Shown: positions 1-13,100 of the stretch, piece after piece | Position numbering within the stretch: the first letter of the stretch is position 1 | Layout: every line of letters begins with the position of its first letter | Assembly (NCBI GenBank): GCA_007922225.1 | Contig: ML679958.1 | Location: 53,214,838-53,278,837, forward strand | DNA from: Emydura subglobosa | Taxonomy: Eukaryota > Chordata > Testudines > Chelidae | Direction: 5' to 3' | Length of the DNA: 64,000 nt | Translations under genes and position numbers: made by a program | The notes under the pieces: model-generated | Databases searched by the model: none | Told to the model about the DNA's origin: nothing | The model's input: only the letters and a program-made list of their open reading frames with translations

Positions 1-944
1 GCTTTGGCAGTCAGCAACACATCATTTACCAAAGGGCAGAATGGTTTATTTGAGGAGGTCTTAGCTTGGTTCTGAAAATTTAGGGATTTATGTTTTGCAT
101 GGTTACCTAATTGAGTCTCCTCCAGTAGCAGTTCTACTAGAATCTGAAGGCGCAGTTGGCATACAGAGTATCTTCAGCTACTATGAGAAGCTGACACAGT
201 AGTTGACATTTGACACAGTCTCAGTGTTGGAATTTGGTAATAGTCTATCTTCAAAAATAACAATCCTGTATTTCTTTTAAATAAAGAGCTCTGGGTAGGT
301 GATCATTGCAGGACTTTTCCATGCTCCCAAAAGGCAATCTCTTTCATTTAAAAAAGGAAAATGCCAGTAGCTTCTCTTTCTCACTGAAATTCCCTTATTC
401 ACTTTTTCATTGATTTTACTTCATTGTTTCTTTACCCTGGGCTCTATATACCAGGAGCTTGTCTCCCCCAAACCCAGCCCATGACACTTTCTAAACTAGC
501 ACCTGAAATGCTAAGTAGGCTAAGTGATTTTATGATGGAATAGTGGATGGATGTGCTTGTGACCAAACTGTGGTCATAAGGAGAGGATTGTAGGACTCTA
601 GCAAGCAAGGCAAGATCCCCATTTTGAGCTGAAAACTGATATGTTTTAGGGCCCTTTTTATTCCAGGATTCTGTGGCTGTGGGATTCATCCCCTGTGCAG
701 AACTGTGCTCCAGAATTTAGTCCTTATGGTTGCAAAAATACCTTTGCAAACATGGGCTAAGTATAAATTAATGCAGTGTTGTCTCCCTGAGTCTGCAGAT
801 AGCATGAAACAATAGCTCTGACAGTTGTGTAGTACCCCATAAGTTTCACTTGAATAATTCTGAAACCTAAGGATGACAATTTAAATCTGAATATTAACTG
901 CTTAATTGCCTATCTTAGCAGAAATATCCATAGATCTCAAAATG
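1..944. other. Unique AT-rich sequence, nothing recognised
   Basis: No open frame with recognisable protein content, no terminal repeats and no SINE promoter boxes were seen here. The short open frames have low-complexity or random-looking translations and are not called. Confidence 0.5.
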
Positions 945-1112
945 ATTTTCAAAGATGAGTAAGCATCATTCATCTCCATTTTACAGATGAGAAAACAGAG
1001 CTGAGATTTTATGTGCCCAAGGTCACACAGGGTGTCCGTGGCAGAGAAAGGAATATATGCCACAATTGCTGACTTCCAGTTCTGTGCACTGTCCACTGGT
1101 CCATGACACTTC
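945..1112 (-). repeat. MIR/CORE-type SINE relic, minus strand
   Basis: Read on the minus strand, this follows the order of a MIR-like tRNA-derived SINE. It has a degenerate tRNA-like head near 1112 (CCAGTGGACAGTGCA), then a stretch like 'tgccac..accctgtgtgaccttgggca', then 'ttttctcatctgtaaaatgg' and a tail running into position 945. The 'tgtgaccttgggca' and 'tctgtaaaatgg' blocks are hallmark conserved pieces of this family. It is an old, diverged copy with no visible target-site duplication. Confidence 0.75.
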
Positions 1113-3959
1113 TTGAAGGATGTCTCAGCCAAAGCAGAGAGCCTACCAGAGCGAGAGAGAGATGCAGTACCCAGTTCTTTACAATTTTAAACTCCCTTCA
1201 ACTTTAAACTTCCTTCAACGATTCACGTAACTGAAAGTCATGTCAAATTGCTGGGATTTCAGATTTACTCTGAGCATGGATTCTTTGGACACGTCCAGTC
1301 TAGATGACTCAGCCACTAGAAAGACAATCATATTGAAGAGAAATACACATCTTCATAAAGCCAGTAAAGTCAAGCACTTGCTAATCAACTTGCAGCTTCT
1401 AGGAACGTGAAATGGTCTCAATTTGAGGTAACTCTTGAGTTGTGGAAGTATTCTCCTATCACACATACACAAACTCCTATTGAAGCCAATGGATTTGTGA
1501 GCATGTACAAGACCATATTTGCTGCTTAATCCAGATTGTATATGCACTCCAGGGAGATGCAAAATACTCCTACACCTAGCAAAAAATAATTAAATACACT
1601 TTAGATCTAATACAAACATACTTTATGGGAATTGGATAGGAATAATCAAAAGTCAATCAATTTTTCAAACCTGTCTAGTATGGAATTACTTCTTGCTTTA
1701 TTCAGTACAGCAGAATTAAGGAAATGCTGCATACTTACTTTCAAAACTCCCTATAAAAAAACATTTTGCAAACAAATATGTCATCATAATTTTTCTTCCA
1801 GTCCTATTAATAATTACAACTTTCTCTAACAAATCCATCATATCCTCCAATCTCCAATACAAGAAAATATACTTTTTACAACTTTTTCAATTTTTCCCCA
1901 CATTTTATGAACGAAGACATTATAGAGAAGCTAAAAACATACAGTACACGAGCACACACACACACCCTCCAAAAAAGGGAAAAAAATCCATCCCAAGCTA
2001 CACCTCCTCCCCCCCAAAAAAACCACAGATAAACAACCCTCTCTCAACAGAAGCTAGATGATAGCATTATTCATGTCCTAAATCAGGGGCATCCATACTT
2101 CACCTAGCTCAGGGGCATCCATAATTTACCTAGCTGAAGGCTGCTGCATTGGCAATTTGCCTGGTGCCTGAAGTTTGCATGATGTGTTTTTGTTTTGGAG
2201 GTTTATACAAGAACTTAATTAAAATTTTTTTTCTTTAAAGGACAAAAGGGATTATGGAAGTTTTGAGAGGTTACAGTCTGAGAAACTGTGGAGAATACTG
2301 GTATTAATATGCAATGCCCCATTTGACCTAAGCATATCTAACCATTTGATCTCCACTCAGATAAACAATACTACATTATTTTCTTGATAAGGTGCACTTC
2401 TGTATTAAAGATGAGGTGCTAGATTCTGGCTCTCAATCTGGCTGATTTTTGGCACATTGGTGGAACAAAGTTTGGTTCTTTTAGACAGCAAAAATAAACA
2501 AAGAATGGATGTCCTACATTCACACATTCTGGCTTCTGAAAATTGCCTTTTCAATGTCTTTGAAAATTGATTTCTTTGAAGGCAAATAATTTCTAAAACA
2601 AACATAACTACAAACCCGATAATTCCAATCCACTGCCACTAATCCCTAAAACCGGGACCATAACTGCTTCCTTCTCATAGACATTTTACTCATCAAACTG
2701 TCTATTGGCTTCTGATTTCTTTTGGTCCTGTGGAAAATAAATATAGAGAAGCAGAAGGTTTTTCACATTCATTTTACAGTTCTTTCAGCATGTTAATTGC
2801 TACTGCCAACATCTTTTTTGTCTCCAGAAAAATAGGTTAGATGAGAGTCCCAATAAAAACATTTACTAAATGTCTTTCTCCTGAATGACATCTTTAGGAA
2901 AGCCAAGAGTTTTGGGGATGTGTACAGTTCCTAAGTGGTCTGACATTGCTAATTGATTTTTTGTCATACAAATGGGTTTTATCCTGGTTGCACTGGATAT
3001 AAAAAAAAAAGAGTTGATGTAGTTGTAAGGAATATGAGTGAGGTTCACTGGAAAAGAGTGGTCTTGAATGAATGTGAACTGATACAGAAAAACTAACAAG
3101 GAAAGAATCTCTGGTGGCTTCAGAATGTCCCAGATGTTTGTATTTCACCCACTTAATACAGATGGCGGAAAGCCTGCCTGTCACCCTGGCTTCTGAATCA
3201 AGCTTTCTTAGTTAGCCAAACTAGGAATATTGGCTAGTACAATCTATCTTACTCTTTTGCACATAAGAAAGTAGAGCAGCTTTCACATATTTGGTCTGCT
3301 ATAGAATCTAGATTTTCTTCCCTGTCAAGTGGACAGATAAAAGAATCTCAACAAAGAAAATTTCTTTCCCTCCATTTTAGAGATAGTGAAGGCCAAAATT
3401 GTCAAGAGCTGGCAATGAAAACTCTCAATTTTTTGGTCTAAGCCATTGATATCCTCAAGGGTATAAGTGAAGGCTAACTAGTTCCAACCGTTTCTTGGTT
3501 AGATTTTTTTTTAAGCAACAACTCCCATTTGCTCCCAAATAAAGCCACTCGTATTCCAGAAAACTTAATTTGGTACTGCACAAAATCCATGGGACGTACC
3601 TGGATTCTTGATTTGTCAGTTTTTTTAATCAATCTGCAATTAAAGGGATCTTCCTACTGCAAACACCTTGGTTATGAGAAGTTATATACTCTTTCTTTAG
3701 TGTTTCATCAAGAAAAAGACAGTCATTCTAGGAATTGTTCCAGCTTTTTCTCAGAAGATGGTATTCCTTTTCATCTGAATCAGAACACCAGAACCTTAGC
3801 ACATGGATGACCTGAAATTAGACACAGAAAAACTTGCCACACCATAGGAAAGCAACAAATCACTTACAATATAATCTATTTTCCTAGGTTTGTGAATTTC
3901 AGGAAGTCAACAGAGCTAGTTATTCTCACTAAAGATCTCGTGTGTTTGTCAGTGTAATG
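1113..3959. other. AT-rich sequence with no gene seen; one small tandem duplication
   Basis: No supported coding region. The visible structure is a 26-bp two-copy direct repeat at 2083-2108 and 2109-2134 (tcaggggcatccata...cctagc, with three mismatches), a short CA run near 1953-1964, and A/C-rich low-complexity sequence around 1965-2035. The open frame at 3529-3810 encodes nothing recognised. Confidence 0.5.
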
Positions 3960-4682
3960 GGGGCACTCAGTTCTTGTGCATTTCCCAGTGGCTGGGTGTG
4001 GTAGGTTGCCAGCTGACCTTGGTGGATCTTCTGTGGCTTGGCTCTCTGGCCAAGTCACAAACTCCAATGAACCTCGTCCGGGATAGTTCAATAAATGAAC
4101 AGTCCTCTTGCCCTCAGTAGCATCTTCAGCCCCAGCTCTGCGTCCTTTAAATTCAGCCCTTTGTTTGGGCTCTCAAATGAACTCTGTCCCCTTCTTGGGG
4201 TTTATGTTGCTGGTAGAGGAACCTGGGCCCATCCACTGCTTCAGATTCCAGCCCAGGAACCTATAAGCAGCAACTATGCACTGCTCAACTTCAGTTCGTT
4301 GCTGCTTCTTCAGTGGGTTAGTTTATACCTGGCTCTTTTTAGCTTCACCCTTTCCTCAGGGTTAAGGTTCTTAGGTTTGCAGTGAGAGAGAGGATCTATC
4401 TTAAGAAAATCCAGCCAGAAACAAACCCTGTTATCCATTGAGCTCCTTTGGCCAAAAGCAGAGCAAGCTACCCCCATTGATTTCAACCAGGAACTGACCT
4501 GCTAAGGCTCTGCAACTCCTTTTATCTGAACCTGCTGGGCTCTGATTGGCAGTTTCCATGGACCCGCCTTCGCTGCTCCTTTCCTGTCACTTTGTTGCTT
4601 CCTGGGGCGTGGTGCAGTAGGACCTTGGTGCAATAAGACTGGGAAGCCTCTTGTAGGGAAAGGCCAGGTACACCCTGTCACA
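3960..4682 (-). repeat. Probable solo LTR, minus strand
   Basis: On the minus strand the block starts with TGTGACAGGGTGTACCTGGC at 4682, a TG-type LTR start. It is more GC-rich than its surroundings and has promoter-like features, including an inverted CCAAT box (ctgattggcag, about 4539-4549). I recognise the segment around 4150-4560 as resembling a dispersed turtle LTR. The distal end, near 3960, could not be fixed, and no second copy or internal coding region is adjacent, so a solo LTR is the simplest reading. The 96-codon open frame at 4095-4385 lies inside it and is not a gene. Confidence 0.5.
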
Positions 4683-6857
4683 ATCTGGCCTTCAGATTCA
4701 TGCTTTTCAAACTATATCTCAGAAATTTATAAAACATGGTTGGTCTTTGGTCCTGCCAATATTAGAGTCTAACCTACCAGAGACTTCTCAATTTCCTGGG
4801 AAAATATTCAGCTGGTTTTATGAGTCTTAGTTAATGTAGCTGTCAGCTGACAGGTATAGACAGCAGCATTCCTATCAACTCTCAGGCTTGTTTTTGCTCA
4901 GGATTCTTTTGAATTATTGTACAAGGGTTGCCATTCAGAAACATGCAGTATGCCTTGTGGCAGCCAGGTCACAGGAAAGTAAATGTAGCCAATCATAAAA
5001 AACAAATAACAAGCACACATGACTGCTCAGACACCCAGGGCCAGCGTAGGAGGTAGCCTTGGAAGTAGACAGAGAAGGATAAATTGTCCTAGTGGGTTAA
5101 AATAAGTATAGAGGCAAACTGTTTCCTTGGAAGCTAAAGAAGATATCAACTGAAGGGATGAAGAAGTTTTACCAGAAGGCACTAGAAGTTACCAAAATGT
5201 CAACAGGGAGAGGCTGTCAACTGCATGAGTCACCCAGGGAAGGAGTTATATTGAAACTGCCAGTTCACTGAAAGAAATTAAAACTACAAATTAGGGGTGG
5301 GAGTGGGTGTTTGAATAAAATTGTGTTTTATTTATGTTAGAAATGATTTTATTTTCTTAAATGTAGTTTAAAAATTGTGGGGTTATGGTTTTTTTTTTTT
5401 TTTTTTTTTTGGGGGGGGGAGGGGGAGTTCAGCCAAACCATCAAAGAGCCATGTAATCTGGTTTTGCATCTAGAATCTTTTTAATGTAGCTTTTTTTGAT
5501 CCAGAAAATGCATAGGATTTCAGAAAACACTGTACTTGCAATACCATTTCTGTGGTTCAGTATCCTCCAGAAGGATAATACTTGGGCAATAAGCTGAAAG
5601 AATCACTGAATCAGCAGGATGAAGTACTGTCACAGTATTTCCAGAAATACTATTTAGGCGGTGGGACATCTGTTAGTGATGGGAAACAGTTTACTTTCTG
5701 TGTGCATTAGCAAAAACAAACAAACTAAACAATCCCCCCAAATCCTTCTATAGTCCCAGGAGTCTGAATAGTTTAGGCCAAGTCCTCAGCTGGTGTTAAT
5801 TGACCTATGTTGACTAGCGTCAATGGAACTGTTCACTGTCTGTCAGCATCTGAAATTGTGGCTCTTCTTATTTGTAAGTACTTGCATCTTCCTCAACTGA
5901 TTTTAGTCTCTATTCAGAGATGAAGATGGAATCCTTCTTTTCAATTACTATACATACAGGTTCACTTGTCATCTAGCAGATGATCATTATGCATACTGGT
6001 GAATGATATCAATACAGTAGGATCAATAGCCATAAAAATAATAGAAGCTTTGAAGAGAACTTATTATATAAAATTATGAAAGTGCTCAAGTTTCAGAGTT
6101 TATCAACATTGCTGTAATTGCTTGATTTTATTATTAGAAACGATGCAAGAAATAATTGTGTTTTAGAGCTGTAATTTATAGGTGGATTTGCCCAGAGATC
6201 TTTTCTAAAGATTTAGAAATGTGAAGCAATTACAATATAATTCCCTTCATCCCCCTCCCCATTTGCACTGTGTTAAACATTTAAGTGACTTTAAAGGGAA
6301 ACAATGACATAATAAATGTATTAAACAAAGCGAAAATATACACATACAATATTCTGAAAATAAATTGAAGTAATAGTTGTCTGAAGATCTCTGATGAAAT
6401 GTAGGCAGTCTTACTTGTGAGAAAAATGTAGTATCCTTTATTCAATTTGTACAGACTTTAAAAATGCTCTTGCTTAAATTAAAACCACACTCTCTCCTTC
6501 TAATCTTCACCACATTTATCCTTTCCTGTATTTTCATTCTGCTCTCTTGAAACTAAGATATTGAAAAGGATAATTTTGGCTTATAGCACTGTGTGTAACT
6601 GGACTGCTGTATGTTGCTAGGATACCATTTTGGTGGTCAACTGTTTCTAGTGCTGCTTCAATTACTTGCAAGGCTGACAGACATAATATTAGCTATTATC
6701 CCTCCTAATGCCTGGATTATGAAAAGTTTCCATTTGTTGTTTCCATTTTGATTTTTGGGGATATGGTGAGAAGAAAGCTTTATTGTACTTTTTTCCTAAG
6801 ATCAATTGGTAGATCTAGTTTGATAGTTTTAGAATTGTCCATACCCAGTGGAATATA
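4683..6857. other. AT-rich sequence; T/G homopolymer tract
   Basis: No gene seen. A pure homopolymer tract of about 22 T followed by 9 G, an A and 5 G occupies 5389-5425. Around 5757-5830, 'cctcagctggtgttaattgac' resembles one arm of the fold-back family described elsewhere in this window. The stretch 6100-6250 is rich in TAATTG/CAATTA words but cannot be assigned a function. Confidence 0.5.
5389..5425. repeat. Homopolymer tract (T)22(G)9A(G)5
   Basis: An uninterrupted T run abuts a G run. This may be the poly-A end of a retroposed sequence on the minus strand, or simple slippage. No upstream SINE or processed gene could be identified beside it. Confidence 0.9.
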
Positions 6858-6929
6858 GGACCTGATCCAATGCCCATTAAACCTAATGGTAGTCCTTCCT
6901 TTGCTTTCAATGGGCACTGGATTAGGTCC
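6858..6929. mobile_element. Short fold-back MITE-like palindrome
   Basis: The left arm, 'ggacctgatccaatgcccatt', is mirrored by the right arm, 'caatgggcactggattaggtcc', with about 20 bp between them. The whole unit can fold into one hairpin of about 72 nt. Several other segments of the window share its GATCCAA...CATTGA words. No transposase or long TIR is present, so it is called a miniature non-autonomous element by structure only. Confidence 0.65.
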
Positions 6930-8229
6930 ATTTAGAATTTCTTTATATATCTGTGACTGGTGGTCTCTTGGCTGACCTACTAAGGACTTTGAAAGCTAAA
7001 AGCATGAGCTGTGGCAACTGAAGCTAAAGAGCCAAGTGGGTTACATATCCATGGGGAAAGTGCATTCTTCTAGTAATGAAAATAATTACTGGGTTTTTAT
7101 TTTCGATGGCAACACTTATGAAACACTGACTTAAGTCAGACCTGCTGAGTGCCCAACACTTTTAAAATTAAGGCTGTTTATTTTGAGAACTAATATTGGA
7201 TTTAGGATCCCAGACTTAGGTCTCTTTTTAAAAAATAATCTTGGTTGTAGTATACTTTCTCTTCCTGCTCCCATTGAAATCAATGGTAGTTTTACAATAA
7301 ATTTCAGTCTGTGAGGGATTGAATCACTAATATTAAGTACTTCAATAAAAATATCAATAAGAATGTGTACTTATACGTGCAAAAGCTGGAATCACTCAAT
7401 AGCTATCTTCAGGGGAAAAAAGGGGAAAAATCGATCAACAATACAGAATTCCAGTTTCTAGGTGGACCTTATGTAAACCCAGCTAACTAGCAAATCCTGA
7501 GCAATGATGCTCACTATCTTATTATATAAAAACAACCTATCTCACAACAGACATAATAGTCTGAAAAATAGGTGGCACGCAACCTACATGTGGCAGAGTG
7601 AATGGGCCATGAGAAGCTGTCATTAAAGCATGAAGAATACACACGATATTGGGGAAATCAGAGAAGCATTAGGTAGCAACTAGGAATTTACTCCGTAATA
7701 CCACCCACAGTCATTAAATGTGTGTCTGAAGAGAATGAGCACAAACAGTACTGCAGCATACATGCGAACCTGATGCCCATAGCAGTACAAAAGCTACTGG
7801 CTCCACACAATGCTGTTGGCCAATGTCAAGCTTCCCTCCCTCTACATTCCTTTATGCCCAACACTGAATTCATGATTACTAACATCTGCACATTATACTG
7901 CCAATGTGTCATTATTTCCTGGCATCTATGGATGTCAGGGGAAGACTAGAGCACTTTGCCTCGGCCAATTCACAGCTGTGCGTAGCTATGGTTTATCCAG
8001 ACCTTTCTGAGAGTTTGATTCATGGCCAGTGATGAATATGAATGGATTTTAAAAAAATCAACATTTATTCAGTTACCTCACAGTGATATACTTTATCATA
8101 AATTTGTCTTAAACAATTCAGGAATCACTGTACAGTACTTTAGATTTTTTTAAAATTGAACCAAATTAAACCCCAGAAACAATAGATGCTAAATGACAAG
8201 ATATGTGCAAATTCCAATGCTTTATGTAA
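6930..8229. other. No gene seen; possible fold-back fragment near 7253-7320
   Basis: The word 'cccattgaaatcaatggtag' at about 7271-7290 is a self-complementary core typical of the fold-back elements here, but the arms are decayed. Nothing else is recognisable. Confidence 0.45.
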
Positions 8230-10140
8230 CAGGGTTAGGAGCCAGGCCTTTGTATAATGGGATCCAACCTCACTCTAAGTTATCTCGGTGGAATGAGAAG
8301 CAACTTGTCTCTCACCACTCCTGGTGTTACCCAGAGGAACTGGGTGAGTATGATTCCCTGCTTGTGGGAAGGGATGGGATACCAGGGGACTTCCATCCCC
8401 CTAGAAAGGCTATATCAGCAGAGCCTTCCTTGCCTATTGGGTCCCAGAACACTGTGGGATTGCATTCAAAGTTGCAACCTAATTATCCTCCCTCTTGAGG
8501 GATTACAGCTGCTTGTGAGGCCCCCAGACTGAGCCTGTGCACTGGAGACCAAGGAAAGTGGGAGCTTCCATTGTCTCATCCTCTCATCACGGTACCTCCT
8601 CCTCAATTGCTTCTCTTACCCACATCAGATCCATCTGTGAGGTGGAGTGCTCCCACCTGGTTAGCAGATAGACAGATTCCCAATAAGTAACATAACTTTA
8701 AGTGGGTAATAGTTTTATCTTGAACTAAACTGTTAAAAAGGGTACATATACAAAACACCAAATGAAATCAAACACTTATCTTTCTCAGGAACAGCCTAAA
8801 AACAGGAGAAAGCTTGTTAGCAGGTTTCAAAACATACTAAGCAGTTGAAAAGTTTTAAAATATACTAAAGCAATCCTTACCCTGCTTCCTACACCCAGCT
8901 AAAAAGACATCCTCAGCTATTTACTCTATACGTATGCATTCAAAAAACCCATGCCACTTTGAACAGTAACAGTTTCTTTGCTGCGGTGGTGAAACTTGGC
9001 TTTTCGGTTTGACAGGGGCAAGTGATGCCAATGCCTCACTGGCTTTTGGCTTCTCTCAAAGTTCCACACAAATTATCTTCTTCTTAGTGTATGTGCAATG
9101 TGCCTCTGGTGGCAGGTGACCAGGATTCATCACTAAATTTAGTCTGTGGTTGGATCATTAGCTTCCCCGGCTCAGGTTAGGTACTAATGGGAGTGCAACG
9201 TGAATGCTGATCCATGCCTCCCCCCCCCCAAACTATCAGAGCAGTATCCGGACCCACCCTTTCTGCACAAACCCAAAATCTTCCCCCACAACAGAAACCC
9301 TGGTTCGAGAGGTCATTAGTTACTGTCCCACAGAGCTTTAGTGAATGAAAACTCACTTCCCTAGCAGGTGAATGCACCTGCCATGCACTCACAGGGGGGT
9401 AGGTCTGCTCTCACCCCCTATGGTCAAGGAAAAGGAGAGAAAAGGAAAAACCATCCTTCTCTGAGCACCATACTCCTCTGCCTGCTGCAAGGTGGGGCCA
9501 CCATTACCTGGGCTAAGCATAGCTCACGCAGGTTTTTGCCTCAGGACCAGGCCAGACAAGCTTCTGTAGACCCAGCTGCAGTTACCCACAGGACTTGCTG
9601 CAGTCTCCCTGGCCCAGGGGTTGCTGGGAAATCCCCAGGCTGGTGCTAGTTACAACTCCTGGCACCACTGGTCTCAGAGCAGAATAGGGTGGGGGTGATG
9701 CATTTATGCACTGCCACAGCTCAGCCCTGTCCTTGCTGCTCCACTTGCTGTCCATAGCTGGGGTCTCAGTGACGGTCTCTCATTCTCATTGCCATGTTTC
9801 CGCTCCTCCGTGGGATCCTGCCTGATTGGGTCCGTCACCTGTTCTCAGTGGGTCCCTTCTCTCTTCACTGACCCCTCCCCCCCCGCGTGGTCAGCTGACA
9901 GAGTGCTGGCTCCTTCTCATTGGCCCTAGTCTGGAGCTCTCTGATTGGCTAGAGGCCCTGGTAGACACAAGATCCTTCAGCCCTTCCCTGTACTCCTGGC
10001 ATGGGAGAGCACCAAAAAAACCACAAGTTTTAGAAAGGGGCCAGCAATCCCCTTACATTTATCACTCTGCATGTGGCAGGTCCCTTTCCCCTATTATTTT
10101 TCTGTATGATCATCTGTTTGATTTGTAAGCCCTTCTGGGT
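8230..10140. other. GC-richer block of probable repeat origin, unresolved
   Basis: Base composition rises clearly compared with both flanks, and several frames stay open because stops are fewer, but no translation is recognisable. Three inverted CCAAT boxes (ATTGG) lie within about 130 bp at roughly 9825, 9919 and 9945. Read on the minus strand, these resemble an LTR or promoter U3 region. A C-rich run is at 9221-9230. I could not find a matching second LTR or clean ends, so the block is left unassigned. A decayed LTR element is the preferred guess. Confidence 0.35.
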
Positions 10141-13100
10141 AAGGATCTAGAGCAGGTTTCAGTGGCAGAGTCCTGCTGCTTTGCACCACTCTGACAACAC
10201 AAAACAGCCATAAACGTAACTAAATTGGCCAATGTTTCCAAGTTTATGGTTACGGTACACTACTGGACCAGAACACAGTAGCCAGAGCGCTCAGGGGAGT
10301 TTGGACTATGGTTTTCATATTTCTTTCTTAAAGGGCTGAGCATGGTCATGGTGCTATATGTTATATCAAAAATAAGAACTTGCCCTTGGGAATCACAGAT
10401 GTATGAGCACCCAGTGTGAAACTCCCCGTAGAAAGCAATCAAGTTTCCATGAGGTTTGGAGTCTGGGGTTTGACTAAATGAAAATTTTTATGGAAAGTGT
10501 TTCTTTCCTCACAGTTATTTGAGTGTCATAAAACTGATTTTTTTTAAAATTAAAATTGGAAATTTTCTACAAAGTTTGACAAAATTAAAAAAAAAAAGTC
10601 CACATTTTCTAGGGCTGGGGGGACAACAGACCACTTTTAGATCAGTACTGTTTATTTACTCTCTCATCTAGCTTTAAAGCTTTGCATCTCTTTTGTGTTG
10701 CAGATCAGCTGCTCAGAATGGGTTAGTGGCCAGACCAAGTGGTCTCATTGAAAACTCAAGGGCTGGTGTGTTAAGAAGTCAGTTTAGCTCTGGTTTTGGG
10801 TGGATGTGTGTGTAAGAATGCTGCTTCTGGGAATAGGCCAAAGGAGCTGTGCCTGAATTTTCTGCAGAGGGGCTGGTGGATTAGAGTTGAATGAATAATT
10901 GATATTACAGTTCTGGGGCTGATGCAAAACAGTCCCCTTAAAATTGTTTATTTTAACTGAAACTGACTTTTTTTCTGTTTGTTTTCCTTGAACAAAATAA
11001 AAGAAACCCCCTCCCCAATAAAAGTTTGGTTCAAAAACTATCTGACATGAATTGTTTTCAGGTTTTTATTTTGTTTCATTTTGGGGGCATTTTTCACCTT
11101 TTTTGCTCATTTGTTTTTAATAAACATAGCTAAATTTTTAAACAACTCTTTTTTAAATTAAACAACATTTAATTTGAAATAGTTGCAATAAAGAGTTTTG
11201 ATTCTTTCAAAAACATTTTTTGTTTTCACCCCATTTGAACAATTCACCAGCTTTGTGAATAGCTTTGGGGCCCAAAAATATATATATTTTTTTGGTGTGG
11301 AAAATTTACTATTTATTGAAAAAATGTCACCCAACTCTACAGTGAATAATCTGCAGCTACTTCTATTCAGAGAAAAAAGGACTTGTGTTTATTTTGTAAA
11401 TAAACAAACCACACTAAGAAAATACCTGGCTGTGTCACCAGTTTTTGCTCCAAATGCAAAACTGATCCATAAGATGTTAAAAATGAATTTGTGTAGCAAC
11501 ATTTGTACAAACCAGGATTTGATCCTGGGGAGCATGTAGTTGTATGGCTGTCATTTCCTGAGATAGAGCAATGACTCTCACACCCTTTGATACGTTTGCT
11601 AGCTTAACTGTGATTTGTAAATGTGATAATAATTTTGCCCCTTAGCAACAGGATATACCGTGGTTCATGGTGGTGATATTGCTATTCTTTTTAACTGTGC
11701 TTCTGTTTGCTGCTCATTATTCTGTTTATTACCAGCCCCCTCTGGATTTTATTGCTACTGAAATTTACTTCACAGCCTGCCACTTTGCAACTAGCTATAA
11801 CTTACCTCTATACTATTTCTCTTTCATGTGCTCCAACATCTTTCTTCACAATGCAACCATTGCTGCCTCTGGGTTCATACTTTTCCCTGGCCACACAGAG
11901 ACCTGACTCAAACAGTGTTTGTCTGTCTCTGGGAGCACAATGGTGCTGCTGCATGAACACACATTGCTGCTAATTCTCCATCTCAGAACTTATTTCTGGG
12001 AAATTTTGTGTGTGTTTTTGTGTCTGTGCCGTCTAGGCCTTGAAATGTAATGGCACATAGGAAGCAGCAACGTTTCTGAATGGATTTGAGTATAGCTGCC
12101 ATGTGTACATGCACAATTCTATACAGAAACATAATCAAAACACAAGCCAATACTTGCCTTCCCACTGTGGCATGCTCATGACAATGATTGCTGGGTTGTT
12201 TGTTTAGGAATCTATGGCTGCAATGCTCATCTGCCAGCGGAGAGGACATTCTGTCCCCTATCCATTCTGGCTGGACTGCTGCTGGATCCAGAACATCCAT
12301 TCACAAGGGGAAGGAAACACCATTTCATTGTGCATAGTGCTGGGAATTGTTCTGCCCATTGGCTTACATTCATTCAGTTACAGAGGTCCAGTGAAAGTTT
12401 CTGGCAAAATGATTCTGGATCCATCTTCTCTCTCATTCCTGATCACTTATATCTTGTGTCCACCTGAACAAGAACTTAGCTGTCTGCCTCACATTATGAT
12501 TGCCATTAAACTACGCCTGTCTGTATTTACGTAGATCAAGATTTCCTATATTACACAATTACTAGTTTATAGCTGTGGTTATTCTGTAAACTGTATGCTA
12601 CCATATAACATGGCATATATTGCTGAGCTTTTTATATCTGTTTATGTTTACACATAACACATTAAAACTAACAAAAATGCTCTTCAGCAAACAGTATTTT
12701 AGCTGTATCATTCAGTTTAAAAAAAAATCAGTGCAAACACTCCCTGAAATCTTATTAAAAATTGCTCAAGATTAATTTATAGGTGCAAACAGCAATACTA
12801 AGGCCACTGACTGCTAGCAGTTATTTACAAAGTAAAATGAGTCTGTGTGCCTCATGTCTTGTCTAAAAATAATTGGTTCATTAACCTTAACCACATTAAT
12901 AACCTGAGCATATTATTAAGCTTCGATGCAAGACCAGATAAGTATTTTGGGTTCACAAGCACAGATATACACAATGTTCAGATTTAGCACTCCTGGGTAT
13001 GCATGCACTCACCCATTTCACACAGTCAAGAGGATTTTAGGGAGAGGGAAGAGACAGCACCACCTGTGGATAGGGGAACCAAAATACTCTTGTTTTCAAG

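Noticed and set aside
3529..3810. 93-codon open frame
   Set aside because: No family resemblance, no splice or promoter context, AT-rich codon content typical of chance.
4095..4385. 96-codon open frame on the plus strand
   Set aside because: It lies wholly inside a probable minus-strand LTR and its translation matches nothing recognised.
12214..12534. 106-codon plus-strand and overlapping 105-codon minus-strand frames
   Set aside because: Opposed open frames without recognisable motifs; treated as chance.
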